A stretch of DNA of 61,473 nucleotides from Herbidospora solisilvae. GTDB taxonomy: Bacteria > Actinomycetota > Actinomycetes > Streptosporangiales > Streptosporangiaceae. The notes beneath the pieces are model-generated. The model was given only the letters and a program-made list of their open reading frames with translations, was not told the origin of the DNA and ran no database searches. This document shows positions 9,130-18,148 of this stretch, one piece after another. The first letter of the stretch is position 1. The number at the start of each line of letters is the position of its first letter. The stretch covers positions 1 through 61,473 of the forward strand of contig NZ_WXEW01000017.1 of NCBI RefSeq assembly GCF_009901565.1, written 5' to 3'. The position numbers were made by a program, and so were the translations under genes.

Positions 9130-10163
9130 TCGTCGTCAGGAGCGCCTTCGCGGCTCGACAGCAGCCGCCGCAGTGACACCAGGCGGGCGGGGTCGCCGTG
9201 GCCCTCGGCCACGAACCGGTCGAGGGCGCAGCCGTCGCCCAGGTGGGTGCAGCCCTTGGGGCAGTCGACGGCGGCCTCGTTGAAGTCGGGGAAGGCGACC
9301 AGCACGTTGTCGATCTCGACGTGGCCGAGCCCGAAGCTGCGCACCCCCGGCGTGTCGATGATCCAGCCGCCGTCGGGCAACTCCAGCGCGACGGCGGAGG
9401 TGGAGGTGTGGCGGCCCCGGCCGGTTACCGCGTTGACGTGGGACACAGCCCGGCCCGCCGTCGGCACCAGCGCGTTGACCAGCGTCGACTTGCCCACGCC
9501 CGAGTGGCCGACCAGCACGCTCACCCGGTCGGTCAGATGGTCGCGCAGCTCCGACAGGTCGCCGCCCCGCTGGACGGTGATGTGCCTGACGCCGAGCGGC
9601 TCGTAGAGCGCGATCAGCTCGTCGGGCGCGGCCAGGTCGGCCTTGGTCAGGCAGAGCAGCGGGTCGATGTCGGCGTCGAAGGCGGCCACCAGCAGGCGGT
9701 CGATCATGCGCGGACGCGGCGGCGGGTCAGCCAGCGCCGTCACGATGACGAGCTGGTCGGCGTTGGCCACGACCGGACGCTCGACCTCGTCGTAGTCTTC
9801 GGCGCTGCGCCGCAACATCGAGCGGCGCTCCTCGCGGCGGACGATCCGGGCCAGGGAGTCGGGTCTGCCCGACGTGTCGCCGACGAGCGCGACCTCGTCG
9901 CCGACCACGATGCCCTTGCGGCCGAGCTCGCGGGCCTTCATGGCGGTGATCACGATCGACGGGCCGCTGTCGTGGATGCCGCGTCCGGTCAGCACCGTGT
10001 AGCGGCCCCGGTCGACGGCGACGACGAACCCCGGCACCGCCGCCTCGTGGGCAGGCCGGAGCCGGGTCCGCGGCCGGGAACCCTTGCCCGGCCGGACCCT
10101 GACGTCGTCTTCGTCGTATTCGCGCCGTCTCAGGACGCGTCTCCCCGCAGCATCGCCGCCCAC
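9126..10163 (-). CDS. rsgA: ribosome small-subunit-dependent GTPase RsgA
   Basis: 345 residues. Basic N-terminus and OB-fold, then a circularly permuted GTPase domain in the order G4 (LTKADL), G1 ([10 protein letters not shown]), G3 (DTPG), then a C-terminal zinc motif Cys-x4-Cys-x-His-x5-Cys ([12 protein letters not shown]). It assists late 30S maturation. The ATG lies inside the 3' end of aroA (34-base overlap); no in-frame ATG, GTG or TTG near the conserved RRREYDEDD segment is better placed, so the two genes are coupled. Confidence 0.95.
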   Translation of the reverse strand: MGGDAAGRRVLRRREYDEDDVRVRPGKGSRPRTRLRPAHEAAVPGFVVAVDRGRYTVLTGRGIHDSGPSIVITAMKARELGRKGIVVGDEVALVGDTSGRPDSLARIVRREERRSMLRRSAEDYDEVERPVVANADQLVIVTALADPPPRPRMIDRLLVAAFDADIDPLLCLTKADLAAPDELIALYEPLGVRHITVQRGGDLSELRDHLTDRVSVLVGHSGVGKSTLVNALVPTAGRAVSHVNAVTGRGRHTSTSAVALELPDGGWIIDTPGVRSFGLGHVEIDNVLVAFPDFNEAAVDCPKGCTHLGDGCALDRFVAEGHGDPARLVSLRRLLSSREGAPDDD

Positions 10164-11407
10164 ATCGTGGCGAACTCGGGCAGGGTCTTGGCGGTCGTGG
10201 CGATGTTCTCCACCTCGACGCCGGGCACGGCCAGGCCGATGACGGCGCCCGCGGTGGCCATGCGGTGGTCGTCGTAGGAGTGGAAGACGCCCTCGTGGAG
10301 CTTCTTCGGGAAGATCTCCAGGCCGTCGTCGGTCTCGCGGGCGTCGCCGCCCAGGCGGTTGACCTCGGTGGCCAGCGCGGTGATGCGGTCGGTCTCGTGG
10401 CCCCGGATGTGGGCCACGCCCCGGACGCGGGTCGGCGAGTCGGCCAGCGCGGCCAGCGCCACGATCGTCGGCGTCAGCTCGGCCTCGTCACGCAGGTCGA
10501 CGTCGATGCCGTGGAGGCCGCCGCCGTGGACGGTCAGGCCCTCGGCGGTCAGCTCGACCCGCGCGCCCATGCCGGTCAGCAGCTCGCGCAGCCGGTCGCC
10601 CGGCTGGGTGGTCTCGGCCGGCCAGTGGGGGATCGTCACCGAACCCCCGGTGACCATCGCCGCGGCGAAGAACGGCGCCGCGTTCGACAGGTCGGGCTCG
10701 ACCGTGAAGTCGGTGGCCGCGATGGGACCGGGCAGCACCCGCCACACGTGTCTCTCGGAGTCGTCGACCTCGACCCCCCGCGCCCGCAGCATCTGGACGG
10801 TCATCGCGATGTGCGGCATCGACGGCACCGGCGGCCCGACGTGGCGCACCGTGACGCCCTTCGGGAACCGCGCCGCCGCCAGCATCAGCCCGGAGACGAA
10901 CTGCGACGACCCGGACGCGTCGACGGTCACCTCGCCGCCCGAGAGCGGCCCCCGGATGGTGAACGGCAGCCGGTCGCCGTCGACGTGGGCGCCCAGGGCG
11001 CGCAGCGCGTCGAGGATGGTGCCCATCGGGCGCTTGCGGGCGTGGGGGTCGCCGTCGAAGGAGACCTCGCCGTCGGCCAGCGCCGCGATCGGCGGCAGGA
11101 AGCGCATGACGGTGCCGGCCAGGCCGCACTCGATGTGGCCGCCGCCGGTGACCGGTCCGGGCGTCATCTCCCAGTCGGAGGAGGAGACGCTCTCGTTGCT
11201 CGGGACCATCCGGGTGCCCAGCTTCCGCAGGCCCTCGGCCATCAGGTCGGCGTCGCGGCTGCGCAGCGCCAGTCGTACCCGCCCCGGACCGTCGGCGAGC
11301 GCGGCCAGCGGCAGGGCGCGGTTGGTCACGGACTTGGAGCCGGGCAGCGCCACCGTGGCGACCACCGGGCCGGACGCGACGGGCGCGGGCCACAAGGGAG
11401 CGGACAT
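10130..11407 (-). CDS. aroA: 3-phosphoshikimate 1-carboxyvinyltransferase (EPSP synthase)
   Basis: 425 residues, usual length. Shikimate-phosphate site [12 protein letters not shown] near the N-terminus, PEP-binding [16 protein letters not shown] (~95-110), and the YDDHRMA motif near the C-terminus. It adds enolpyruvate to shikimate-3-phosphate for aromatic amino acids. It is coupled to rsgA downstream and diverges from the SRAP gene across 32 bases. The aroA-rsgA order is conserved in mycobacteria. Confidence 0.97.
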   Translation of the reverse strand: MSAPLWPAPVASGPVVATVALPGSKSVTNRALPLAALADGPGRVRLALRSRDADLMAEGLRKLGTRMVPSNESVSSSDWEMTPGPVTGGGHIECGLAGTVMRFLPPIAALADGEVSFDGDPHARKRPMGTILDALRALGAHVDGDRLPFTIRGPLSGGEVTVDASGSSQFVSGLMLAAARFPKGVTVRHVGPPVPSMPHIAMTVQMLRARGVEVDDSERHVWRVLPGPIAATDFTVEPDLSNAAPFFAAAMVTGGSVTIPHWPAETTQPGDRLRELLTGMGARVELTAEGLTVHGGGLHGIDVDLRDEAELTPTIVALAALADSPTRVRGVAHIRGHETDRITALATEVNRLGGDARETDDGLEIFPKKLHEGVFHSYDDHRMATAGAVIGLAVPGVEVENIATTAKTLPEFATMWAAMLRGDAS

Positions 11408-11439
11408 GCCCCCAAGCCTATCGGTGGCAGTCTGGAGGG

Positions 11440-12168
11440 ATGTGTGGAAGATACGCGTCGGCGCGCAAGCGCCACGAACTGCTTGAGGAGTTCGAGGTCG
11501 AGCTCGACACCGTGGACGAGACAGGGGAGGAGCTCGCCCCCGACTACAACGTCGCCCCCACCAAGGACGTGTACGCGGTCATGAGCCGCGTTCCCCACGT
11601 CGAGGGCGCGACCAGGCCGGTCCGGCAGCTCCGCGTGGTCCGCTGGGGCCTTGTCCCGAGCTGGGCCAAGGACCCGTCGATCGGCTCCCGCATGATCAAC
11701 GCCAGGATCGAGACGGTCGCCGAGAAGCCCGCCTTCCGCAAGGCCTTCGCCACCCGCCGCTGCCTGCTGCCCGCCGACGGCTACTACGAGTGGATGCCGA
11801 CCGACGACAGGCGCAAGCAGCCCTTCTTCATCCGCCCCGAAGACGGCGGCGTGCTGGCGATGGCCGGCCTGTACGAGTTCTGGAAGGACCCGGAAGGCGA
11901 GTGGATCTGCACCTGCACGGTGATCACCCAGGACGCCGAAGACCGCTTGGGCCACATCCACGACCGCATGCCCATGCTGATCGCCCGGGACAAGTGGGCG
12001 GAGTGGCTCGACCCGGCGGTTTCGGATGCGTCCGAACTTCTGGTTCCGGCCACTACGGCGGGGCTGGTGGCCTATCCGGTCGATCCGGCGGTGGGGAACG
12101 TCCGCAACAACGGAGAGCAGCTCATCGTCCCACTTCAGGACAGTGGTGACACCAATCAGCTGTTCTGA
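11440..12168 (+). CDS. SRAP-domain protein (HMCES/YedK family)
   Basis: 242 residues covering a whole SRAP domain. It begins MCGRYAS, so removal of Met exposes the catalytic Cys2 that cross-links to abasic sites in single-stranded DNA. The conserved NARIET segment, [12 protein letters not shown], and the HDRMP active-site block (~170-175) are present. Members shield abasic lesions at replication forks and are often SOS-linked. An orthologue sits beside aroA in mycobacteria as well. Confidence 0.95.
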   Translation: MCGRYASARKRHELLEEFEVELDTVDETGEELAPDYNVAPTKDVYAVMSRVPHVEGATRPVRQLRVVRWGLVPSWAKDPSIGSRMINARIETVAEKPAFRKAFATRRCLLPADGYYEWMPTDDRRKQPFFIRPEDGGVLAMAGLYEFWKDPEGEWICTCTVITQDAEDRLGHIHDRMPMLIARDKWAEWLDPAVSDASELLVPATTAGLVAYPVDPAVGNVRNNGEQLIVPLQDSGDTNQLF

Positions 12169-12270
12169 ATGTCCCTGGGTGTAAGGAGTGCGGCCAGCGG
12201 GCATCCGCTGAGAAAGCCGGGAGACCGGGGACTCCCGGCGGTGTCCCCCCATTCCCGGAGGTGCGGATTC

Positions 12271-12576
12271 GTGGAATCTGCGGCCGCGCGTATGCGCCTG
12301 GAGATGATGCTCGACGACCTGGACCGGTCCATCGGAGTCCTGACGACCGCCCCGTCAGCCGAAATCACCCTCAGCGACGCCGACCGGAACCGAGCGATGA
12401 TCGAGGCGGCGAGCCGGCAGCGTCAGGCGGTGGTGGCCGCGCTGTCGCGGCTCGACGCCGGGACCTACGGCCGCTGCGTCGACTGCGGCGTCGTGGTGCC
12501 CGACGGCAGGTTGGAGGCCCGCCCCGAGGCGGCCCGCTGCATCGGGTGCCAGTCGAGGCGGGAGAGACGCCGCTAG
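12271..12576 (+). CDS. TraR/DksA C4 zinc-finger protein
   Basis: 101 residues from GTG 12271, chosen because GGAGG at 12257-12261 lies 9 bases before it; upstream in-frame codons give a 34-residue extension with no conserved character. An N-terminal helical region is followed by a C4 zinc finger, CVDCG...RCIGC (~68-92). DksA/TraR proteins can enter the RNA polymerase secondary channel, but this short actinobacterial form lacks an obvious acidic coiled-coil tip, so its function is open. Confidence 0.85.
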   Translation: MESAAARMRLEMMLDDLDRSIGVLTTAPSAEITLSDADRNRAMIEAASRQRQAVVAALSRLDAGTYGRCVDCGVVVPDGRLEARPEAARCIGCQSRRERRR

Positions 12577-13320
12577 TCAGAGGGGCTTGCGCCCGCTCGC
12601 CACCAGGTGGATGCCGACCGTGTCGTCGTCGTCGGGGTGGGCGTCGAGCTCCGTCCTGACCAGCCACGACAACGAGCGCTGGTCGCTGCCCAGCACGTGG
12701 TCGACCGTCGAGGGCGACAGGACGGTGCGCGGGCGCACCCACTCGACCTCCAGGCCCGCGCCCGTCAGCAGGTCGCGGAGCTGGGCGGCCGAGAAGCAGC
12801 GGGTGATGCTGCCGTCGGGCCAGGGCACCAGCATGACCTCGCCCGTCTGGCACAGGTGGGCCCAGTAGTTCTGCTCGGCCAGGATCGCCATGCCCAGCAC
12901 CAGGGAGTCGACGCAGACCAGCACCCGGCCGCCCGGCTTGAGCACCCGGGTCACGTCGGCCAGCGCCGACTCGGCCATGATCTCGACCGACAGGGCGCGT
13001 TCCTCGGCGACCACGGCGTCGACGCTCTCGTCGGCCAGGAACGCCAGGTCGTCGCTGCGCACCTTGTGGATGCGGTCGGAGGCCTCCCTGAGCCACGGCT
13101 CGGCGGCGGGGCGGCGGAAGTCGAGCACCTCCACCACGCGGTGCCCGGCGCGGGCGGCCTGGGCGGGCCAGCGCCCCCGTCCACCGGACAGATCCAGCAG
13201 CAGAGAGGGCTTCTCGGGCAGCCAGCGGCGCAGCTGCTCGGCGACGACGGCGTGGTAGAAGGTCCAGTAAGGCCCGAGATTTCCTGTGCCGTTGAGTTCA
13301 TTGGCCGGAATGGGCAGCAC
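12577..13320 (-). CDS. SAM-dependent methyltransferase, class I
   Basis: 247 residues. A degenerate motif I (LLLDLSGGRGRWPAQAARAG, ~40-59) and an acidic residue after strand 2 (VLDFRRP), plus LKPGGRVLVCVD (motif post-I/III, ~127-138), fit the Rossmann methyltransferase fold. Substrate unknown. It converges with the DksA-like gene, with no base between the two stop codons. It is transcribed divergently from sigR. Confidence 0.75.
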   Translation of the reverse strand: MLPIPANELNGTGNLGPYWTFYHAVVAEQLRRWLPEKPSLLLDLSGGRGRWPAQAARAGHRVVEVLDFRRPAAEPWLREASDRIHKVRSDDLAFLADESVDAVVAEERALSVEIMAESALADVTRVLKPGGRVLVCVDSLVLGMAILAEQNYWAHLCQTGEVMLVPWPDGSITRCFSAAQLRDLLTGAGLEVEWVRPRTVLSPSTVDHVLGSDQRSLSWLVRTELDAHPDDDDTVGIHLVASGRKPL

Positions 13321-13426
13321 GAGCGGCTCCTGGACGTTGACGATCTCAGAAGGGCATGGTGGCGACGGTGTCGCTACCGGCCGGTACGTAGCTTTTTCCC
13401 CGGATAAGGCATTGCGTACCTTGTCC

Positions 13427-13453
13427 GGGAACAGACTCTACGCCGCCGCGGTT
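13427..13453 (+). promoter_or_regulatory. predicted sigma-R-dependent autoregulatory promoter of sigR
   Basis: GGGAAC (13427-13432) and GTT (13451-13453) are separated by exactly 18 bases. This agrees with the GGAAT/GGGAAC-N18-GTT consensus known for Streptomyces sigma-R and mycobacterial SigH. Transcription would begin around 13459-13461, essentially at the first ATG codons of sigR (13458, 13464), so the transcript could be leaderless. Confidence 0.65.
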
Positions 13454-13457
13454 GACG

Positions 13458-14150
13458 ATGGGCATGAACGCGTTGCTGGTGAGGCCGGAAACCCCGGCCT
13501 ATGCCGTCCCGGTATCCTCTGATGCGATACGCATCTATGAGGGGGTGGGTCCGGTCTCCAAGACTGCCGAGGAGACTCTGGAGCAGCGCAGTGAGCGGTT
13601 CGAGCGGGATGTCATGCCCTACATCGACCAGCTCTACTCCGCCGCGCTCCGGATGACCCGCAACCCCGCCGACGCCGAAGACCTCCTCCAGGAGACCTTC
13701 GCGAAGGCCTTCGCGTCGTTCCACCAGTTCCAGGTGGGCACCAACCTGAAGGCCTGGCTCTACCGCATCCTGACCAACACCTTCATCAACAGCTACCGCA
13801 AGAAGCAGCGCGAACCGAAGCAGGCCGGCACCGAGGAGATCGAAGACTGGCAGCTCGCCCGCGCCGAGTCCCACACGTCGAGTGGGCTCAAGTCGGCCGA
13901 GCTGGAGGCGCTCGAACACCTCCCCGACAGCGACGTGAAAGACGCTCTCGCGGCGCTCCCCGAGGAATTCCGGATCGCGGTCTACCTGGCCGACGTCGAG
14001 GGGTTCCCCTACAAGGAGATCGCCGACATCATGGGGACCCCCATCGGAACCGTGATGTCGCGCCTCCACCGCGGCCGCAGGCAACTGCGTTCGCAGCTTG
14101 AGGACTACGCGCGCGAGCGCGGGCTTGTGCGATCGGAGGAGGGCGCATGA
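13458..14150 (+). CDS. sigR: thiol-oxidative-stress ECF sigma factor SigR/SigH
   Basis: Up to 230 residues. Region 2 ([40 protein letters not shown]) and region 4 ([23 protein letters not shown]...[11 protein letters not shown]) match SigR closely. The next gene encodes its zinc anti-sigma factor and overlaps by 4 bases. It should direct transcription of thioredoxin and other thiol-repair genes when RsrA is oxidised. Start is ambiguous: ATG 13458/13464 give a long form, while GTG 13545 gives MGPV..., the position used by Streptomyces SigR. Two forms from two promoters are known in Streptomyces and are possible here. Confidence 0.93.
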   Translation: MGMNALLVRPETPAYAVPVSSDAIRIYEGVGPVSKTAEETLEQRSERFERDVMPYIDQLYSAALRMTRNPADAEDLLQETFAKAFASFHQFQVGTNLKAWLYRILTNTFINSYRKKQREPKQAGTEEIEDWQLARAESHTSSGLKSAELEALEHLPDSDVKDALAALPEEFRIAVYLADVEGFPYKEIADIMGTPIGTVMSRLHRGRRQLRSQLEDYARERGLVRSEEGA

Positions 14151-14413
14151 GCTGTGGTGACCACCACGACACCGACTGTAGTGAGGTGCTCGACCGGGTC
14201 TACAGCTTTCTCGACGGTGAGCTCGACGAGGACAAGTGTGGAGACATCCGGCAGCACCTCGACGAGTGCGACCCCTGCCTGCGGGAATACGGGCTCGACA
14301 AGGTCGTGAAGCAACTCGTGGCCAAACACTGCGGGTGTGACCCGGTGCCCGACGACCTGCGGGCCAAGATCCGGCTGCGGATCGAACAGGTGCGAACCGA
14401 ACTGGTGGAATAG
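14147..14413 (+). CDS. rsrA: zinc-dependent redox-sensing anti-sigma factor RsrA
   Basis: 88 residues. It shows the ZAS motif His-x3-Cys-x2-Cys (HLDECDPC, ~41-48) plus an N-terminal Cys cluster (Cys3, Cys11) and Cys31. In this family zinc holds the reduced protein on SigR, and disulfide stress releases zinc and the sigma factor. The ATG overlaps the sigR stop (ATGA-type overlap), so the two are coupled. Function is inferred from family and position. Confidence 0.93.
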   Translation: MSCGDHHDTDCSEVLDRVYSFLDGELDEDKCGDIRQHLDECDPCLREYGLDKVVKQLVAKHCGCDPVPDDLRAKIRLRIEQVRTELVE

Positions 14414-14423
14414 CCTGCTGGCC

Positions 14424-15332
14424 ATGCGGATTCTGGTCACGGGCGGTGCGGGTTTCATCGGGTCCAACCTCGTCGATCGGCTGCTCGCCGACGGCCACGA
14501 GGTCGTCGTGGCCGACGACCTCTCTTCGGGGTCCAACCGGGCCCCGCGGGCGGAGTTCCACCAGCTCGACGTCCGCGACCCGGCCCTGGCCGAGGCCGCC
14601 GGCGGCGCCGAGGTGATCTGCCACCTGGCCGCGCAGATCTCGGTCCGCGCCAGCGTCGCCGATCCGCTCACCGACGCGCGCGTCAACGTCGAGGGCACCC
14701 TCAACGTCCTCGAAGCGGCCCGCGTCAACAAGGTCCGCAAGGTCGTCTTCGCGTCGTCGGTGGCCCGCTACGGGCGTCCCCAGACCATTCCGGTGCCCGG
14801 GAACACCCCGGCCCAGCCGATGTCGCCCTACGCCGCCTCGAAGGTGAGCGCCGAGGCCTATCTGTCGGCCTACCGGGCGCTCTACGGCATCGAATACACC
14901 ACGCTGGTGCTCTCGAACGTCTTCGGGCCGCGTCAGTCGCCCGGCGGCGAAGCGGGTGTGGTCGCCATCTTCACCGACGCCCTGCTCGGCGGCCGGCCGA
15001 CCGTCCTCTACGGCGACGGCTCCCAGACCCGCGACTACGTCTACGTCGACGACGTGGTCGACGCCTTCGCCCGCGCCTGCGGCCCCCGGGGCGACGGCGG
15101 GACCTTCAACATCGGCACCGGCGCGCAGACCTCCGACCGCGCGCTGCACTCCCTCATCGCCGCCGCGGCCGGGGTGCCCGACGAGCCCTCCCTCGCGCCC
15201 GCCCGGCTGGGCGACCTGCCCGCGATGGCGGTCGACCCGCGGCCCGCCTTCGACGGGCTGGGCTGGCGGCCGGAACACGACCTCGCCTCCGCGCTCAAAC
15301 TCACCGTGGATTGGGTCCGCAACTCACAGTGA
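14424..15332 (+). CDS. NAD-dependent epimerase/dehydratase (UDP-glucose 4-epimerase-like)
   Basis: 302 residues of an extended short-chain dehydrogenase. NAD-binding GGAGFIGSN (residues ~7-15), active-site YAASK (~137-141), and a GTGAQTS sugar-nucleotide segment. The catalytic Ser region reads SSVARYG, close to SSAAVYG of GalE-type enzymes. It probably isomerises a nucleotide sugar; the exact sugar is not decidable. Start 14424 opens directly with MRILVTGG. It begins 10 bases after rsrA and may be read from the same transcript. Confidence 0.85.
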   Translation: MRILVTGGAGFIGSNLVDRLLADGHEVVVADDLSSGSNRAPRAEFHQLDVRDPALAEAAGGAEVICHLAAQISVRASVADPLTDARVNVEGTLNVLEAARVNKVRKVVFASSVARYGRPQTIPVPGNTPAQPMSPYAASKVSAEAYLSAYRALYGIEYTTLVLSNVFGPRQSPGGEAGVVAIFTDALLGGRPTVLYGDGSQTRDYVYVDDVVDAFARACGPRGDGGTFNIGTGAQTSDRALHSLIAAAAGVPDEPSLAPARLGDLPAMAVDPRPAFDGLGWRPEHDLASALKLTVDWVRNSQ

Positions 15333-15445
15333 TGAGTTGATTACGGTTTGGCGACAACCCAGTGAAGTGGCTGTCCGCTGGGTAGCCTGACCGTGCACAT
15401 CAATGTGGAGGCGGCGCAGGTTGACAGACGCGCCTTCTTTGAGGG

Positions 15446-16798
15446 ATGGCCGCTTTGCGCGAAATGCCGTGGCCGGCGAAGATCTACTTCGTCCTGTGCA
15501 TCGGGGCGGCCGGAATTCTGCTCGTCCGTAGCGGGCAGGCCTATGACGGGCTCGACTGGTCGTCGACGCTGGTCCTCGCGCTGCTCTTCCTCGTCTGCGA
15601 GTCGGTGCCGACCCAGCTGAGCGTGCGGCAGGCGGCGATCTCGGTCAGCTTCTCGGCCGCGCTCGCCGCGGTGGTGCTGGTCGGTCCGGAGGGCGCGGCC
15701 CTCGTCGCCGCCACGGCGGTCTTCTCGGTACGTCCGGGGCTGCCCACCCACAAGCGCCTGTTCAACGGGGCGCAGTTCCTCATCTCCGGCTACGCCGCCG
15801 GGTGGGTCTACACCCTGGCCGGCGGGGTGCCGGGCCTGCCCAGGCGCACCGACTTCCCCGAGATCATCCTGCCCTACGGCGCCGCGACCTTCGTGTTCGT
15901 GGCGCTCAACTTCGTGCTGACGGCGCTGATCCTGGCGCTGGCCGAGGGCGTGGGCAAACGCCAGGTGCCGGTGCCCGACGTGGCGCAGTTCCTGCTCTCC
16001 TACCTCGGGTACGCCACCTTCGGCCTCCTCATCGCCGGGTTGTGGGCCACCGTCCAGTCGATCTCGGCTGTGCTGGTCCTGCTGCCGCTGTTCGTGGCGC
16101 GCTGGGCGTTCGGCCAGTACCACGCGCAGCACCGCTCCTACGAGGCCACCATCGCCGCCCTCTGCCAGGCCGTGGAGACCAAGGACTGGTACACGCGGGG
16201 CCACTGCACCCGCGTGTCGGCCGCCGCGTCGATGATCGCCGAGGAGATCGGCATGGGCACCGAGCGCCTCCACGCCATCCGCTACGCCGGCATGCTCCAC
16301 GACGTCGGCAAGCTCGGCGTGCCGACCAAGGTCCTGCAGAAGGAGGGCGTGCTCACCGAAGAGGAGTTCGCCGCCATCCAGCTCCACCCCATGCGGGGCC
16401 TGGAGATCGTGCGCGGCATCGGCTTCCTCGACGAGGCGTTCGCCGGGATCATGCACCACCACGAGCGATACGACGGCCGGGGTTATCCGATGGGCCTGGC
16501 CGGGTCGGAGATCCCCGAGTTCGCGCGCATCATCTGCGTCGCCGACGCGTTCGACTCGATGACCTCCGACCGCTCCTACCGCAAGGCCAAACCGCAGGAG
16601 GAGGCGGTGGCCGAGCTGCGGAAGTGGTCGGGCACCCAGTTCGACCCGATCATGGTGGGAGCGTTCATCCGGGCGCTCGACCGCGACGGCTGGAACCCGC
16701 CCGCGAGCGTGCCCGCGCCCAGCGGCATGCCGGTGGTGACCGCCGCCAAAGACCACGACGACCCGACCACGCCGATCCAGGTGGTGTCCGACCGATGA
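15446..16798 (+). CDS. membrane HD-GYP phosphodiesterase
   Basis: 450 residues. About seven hydrophobic helices (~residues 10-215) precede a cytoplasmic HD-GYP domain with the complete signatures HDVGKLGVP (~287-295) and HHHERYDGRGYP (~338-349). HD-GYP proteins hydrolyse cyclic di-GMP or other cyclic dinucleotides. An in-frame stop lies two codons before ATG 15446, so translation starts there or at ATG 15464. Its last bases overlap the next gene (ATGA), which encodes a degenerate relative. Confidence 0.9.
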   Translation: MAALREMPWPAKIYFVLCIGAAGILLVRSGQAYDGLDWSSTLVLALLFLVCESVPTQLSVRQAAISVSFSAALAAVVLVGPEGAALVAATAVFSVRPGLPTHKRLFNGAQFLISGYAAGWVYTLAGGVPGLPRRTDFPEIILPYGAATFVFVALNFVLTALILALAEGVGKRQVPVPDVAQFLLSYLGYATFGLLIAGLWATVQSISAVLVLLPLFVARWAFGQYHAQHRSYEATIAALCQAVETKDWYTRGHCTRVSAAASMIAEEIGMGTERLHAIRYAGMLHDVGKLGVPTKVLQKEGVLTEEEFAAIQLHPMRGLEIVRGIGFLDEAFAGIMHHHERYDGRGYPMGLAGSEIPEFARIICVADAFDSMTSDRSYRKAKPQEEAVAELRKWSGTQFDPIMVGAFIRALDRDGWNPPASVPAPSGMPVVTAAKDHDDPTTPIQVVSDR

Positions 16799-18060
16799 CG
16801 AGCGAGACCCGGGGCATCCAGGGCCTCGACTCGGGGCAACTCCTGCTGATCTGCGCCGGGGGCATGCTCGCGGTCGCCGGGATCTCCCACACGGCCGCCG
16901 TCGGGCTGGTCGACTCCCAGGTGGCGATCGGGTTCGGCGCGCTGATCGCCTGCGGCGAGCTGGCCCGGCTGACCATGCCGGGCAACCGCGAGGTGGCGCC
17001 GATCAGCACCGCCGCCGCGTTCGGCTACGCGCTGCTGCTGTACGTCGGCGGAGACCGGGCCGCCCACTCGGCGCTGCAGGTCGTCGCCGTCATGGCCGTC
17101 GGCATGATCGCCGGTGGGCTGCCGCACCTGGCCGTCGGCCGGGCGCCCCGGCTCGACGCGATCGCGCGGCGGCTCATCTGCGGCTCGCTGCTGGCCTTCG
17201 CGTTCCGGCCGTTCGCCGACGTGCTGCGCCCGCCGCCGGGCGGGGCGTGGTGGGTGGCGCTGCTGGTGATGGTGCTGCTCATCGGGGTGGCGCTGGCCGT
17301 CGACGTCGTGGTGGCCGGACTGCTGCGCGCCGAACAGGTCCGCACCGCGTTCTCGGTCGCCGTACGCGACGAGGCGCGCATGGCCGCGCCGCTCGGCGCC
17401 GCCGTGTCGGCCAGCGGCATCCTGCTCGCGCTCGCCCTGCACAGCATGGAGCTGACCGCCCTGCTGGCCTTCGCCGCGCCGCTGCTCGTCACCCAGGTCG
17501 CCTTCCGCAAGTACGCGGGCATCCGGGCGACGTACCTGCAGACCATCAGGGCGCTCGCCCGGGTCACCGAGGTCGGCGGCTACGTCGAACCGGGCCACTC
17601 GCGCCGAGTCAGCCGCCTGGCCGTCGCCATCGGCCGCGACCTCGGCATGGCCGAACCCGAACTGCTCGAACTCGAGTACGCCGCCCTCATGCACGACATC
17701 GGACAACTCAGCCTGACCGACCCGATCCCCGGCGGCGCGACCGTGCTGACCGATCCCGAGCAGGCCCGCCGCATCGCCGAACTGGGCGCCGAGGTCATCC
17801 GCAAGACGGGCGTGCTCAACCAGGTCGCCGACATCGTGCGCCGCCAGTGCGACCCCCTTGAGGAGCGTCCGCCGCTGGCCAGCCGCATCATCAGGGCCGC
17901 CAACGCCTACGACGACCTGGTGAGCGGTTCCACCAACCGCGACCGCGCGGCGGCCGCGCTCGAACGCATGCGGCTCGACGGCGGAACCCAATACGACCCG
18001 GATGTGGTCGAGGCGATGGCGACCGTCATCGACCGGCTCGTTCCGGTCAACAGGCTCTGA
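16795..18060 (+). CDS. membrane HD-domain protein with degenerate GYP motif
   Basis: 421 residues: hydrophobic N-terminal half (~18-240, about seven helices) and a C-terminal HD-like domain with MHDIGQLSLTDP. The region where HHxxxDGxGYP should be reads VRRQCDPLEE, so the GYP signature and metal ligands are missing. It is translationally coupled to the canonical HD-GYP gene upstream (overlap 16795-16798) and shares its architecture, which suggests duplication followed by loss of catalysis. A regulatory or heterodimer role is inferred. The open frame continues far upstream of 16795, but only as an antisense-like shadow of the first gene. Confidence 0.85.
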   Translation: MTSETRGIQGLDSGQLLLICAGGMLAVAGISHTAAVGLVDSQVAIGFGALIACGELARLTMPGNREVAPISTAAAFGYALLLYVGGDRAAHSALQVVAVMAVGMIAGGLPHLAVGRAPRLDAIARRLICGSLLAFAFRPFADVLRPPPGGAWWVALLVMVLLIGVALAVDVVVAGLLRAEQVRTAFSVAVRDEARMAAPLGAAVSASGILLALALHSMELTALLAFAAPLLVTQVAFRKYAGIRATYLQTIRALARVTEVGGYVEPGHSRRVSRLAVAIGRDLGMAEPELLELEYAALMHDIGQLSLTDPIPGGATVLTDPEQARRIAELGAEVIRKTGVLNQVADIVRRQCDPLEERPPLASRIIRAANAYDDLVSGSTNRDRAAAALERMRLDGGTQYDPDVVEAMATVIDRLVPVNRL

Positions 18061-18148
18061 CAATTGTGGGCTTCCTACAGTTTGAGGCGTAACGATCAGT
18101 GCTCAAGAGTGCACGGCGCGGGATGATCCGGGCCGTAAGGTTGGCTGC

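Noticed and set aside
13374-15278. Open frame of 634 codons on the minus strand across sigR, rsrA and the epimerase gene
   Set aside because: It covers three well-identified plus-strand genes and has shadow-type composition.
15802-16794. In-frame upstream extension of the second HD protein through the first HD-GYP gene
   Set aside because: The extension is Arg/Pro-rich shadow translation. The true start at 16795 overlaps the first gene's stop (ATGA) and opens a normal membrane-protein N-terminus.
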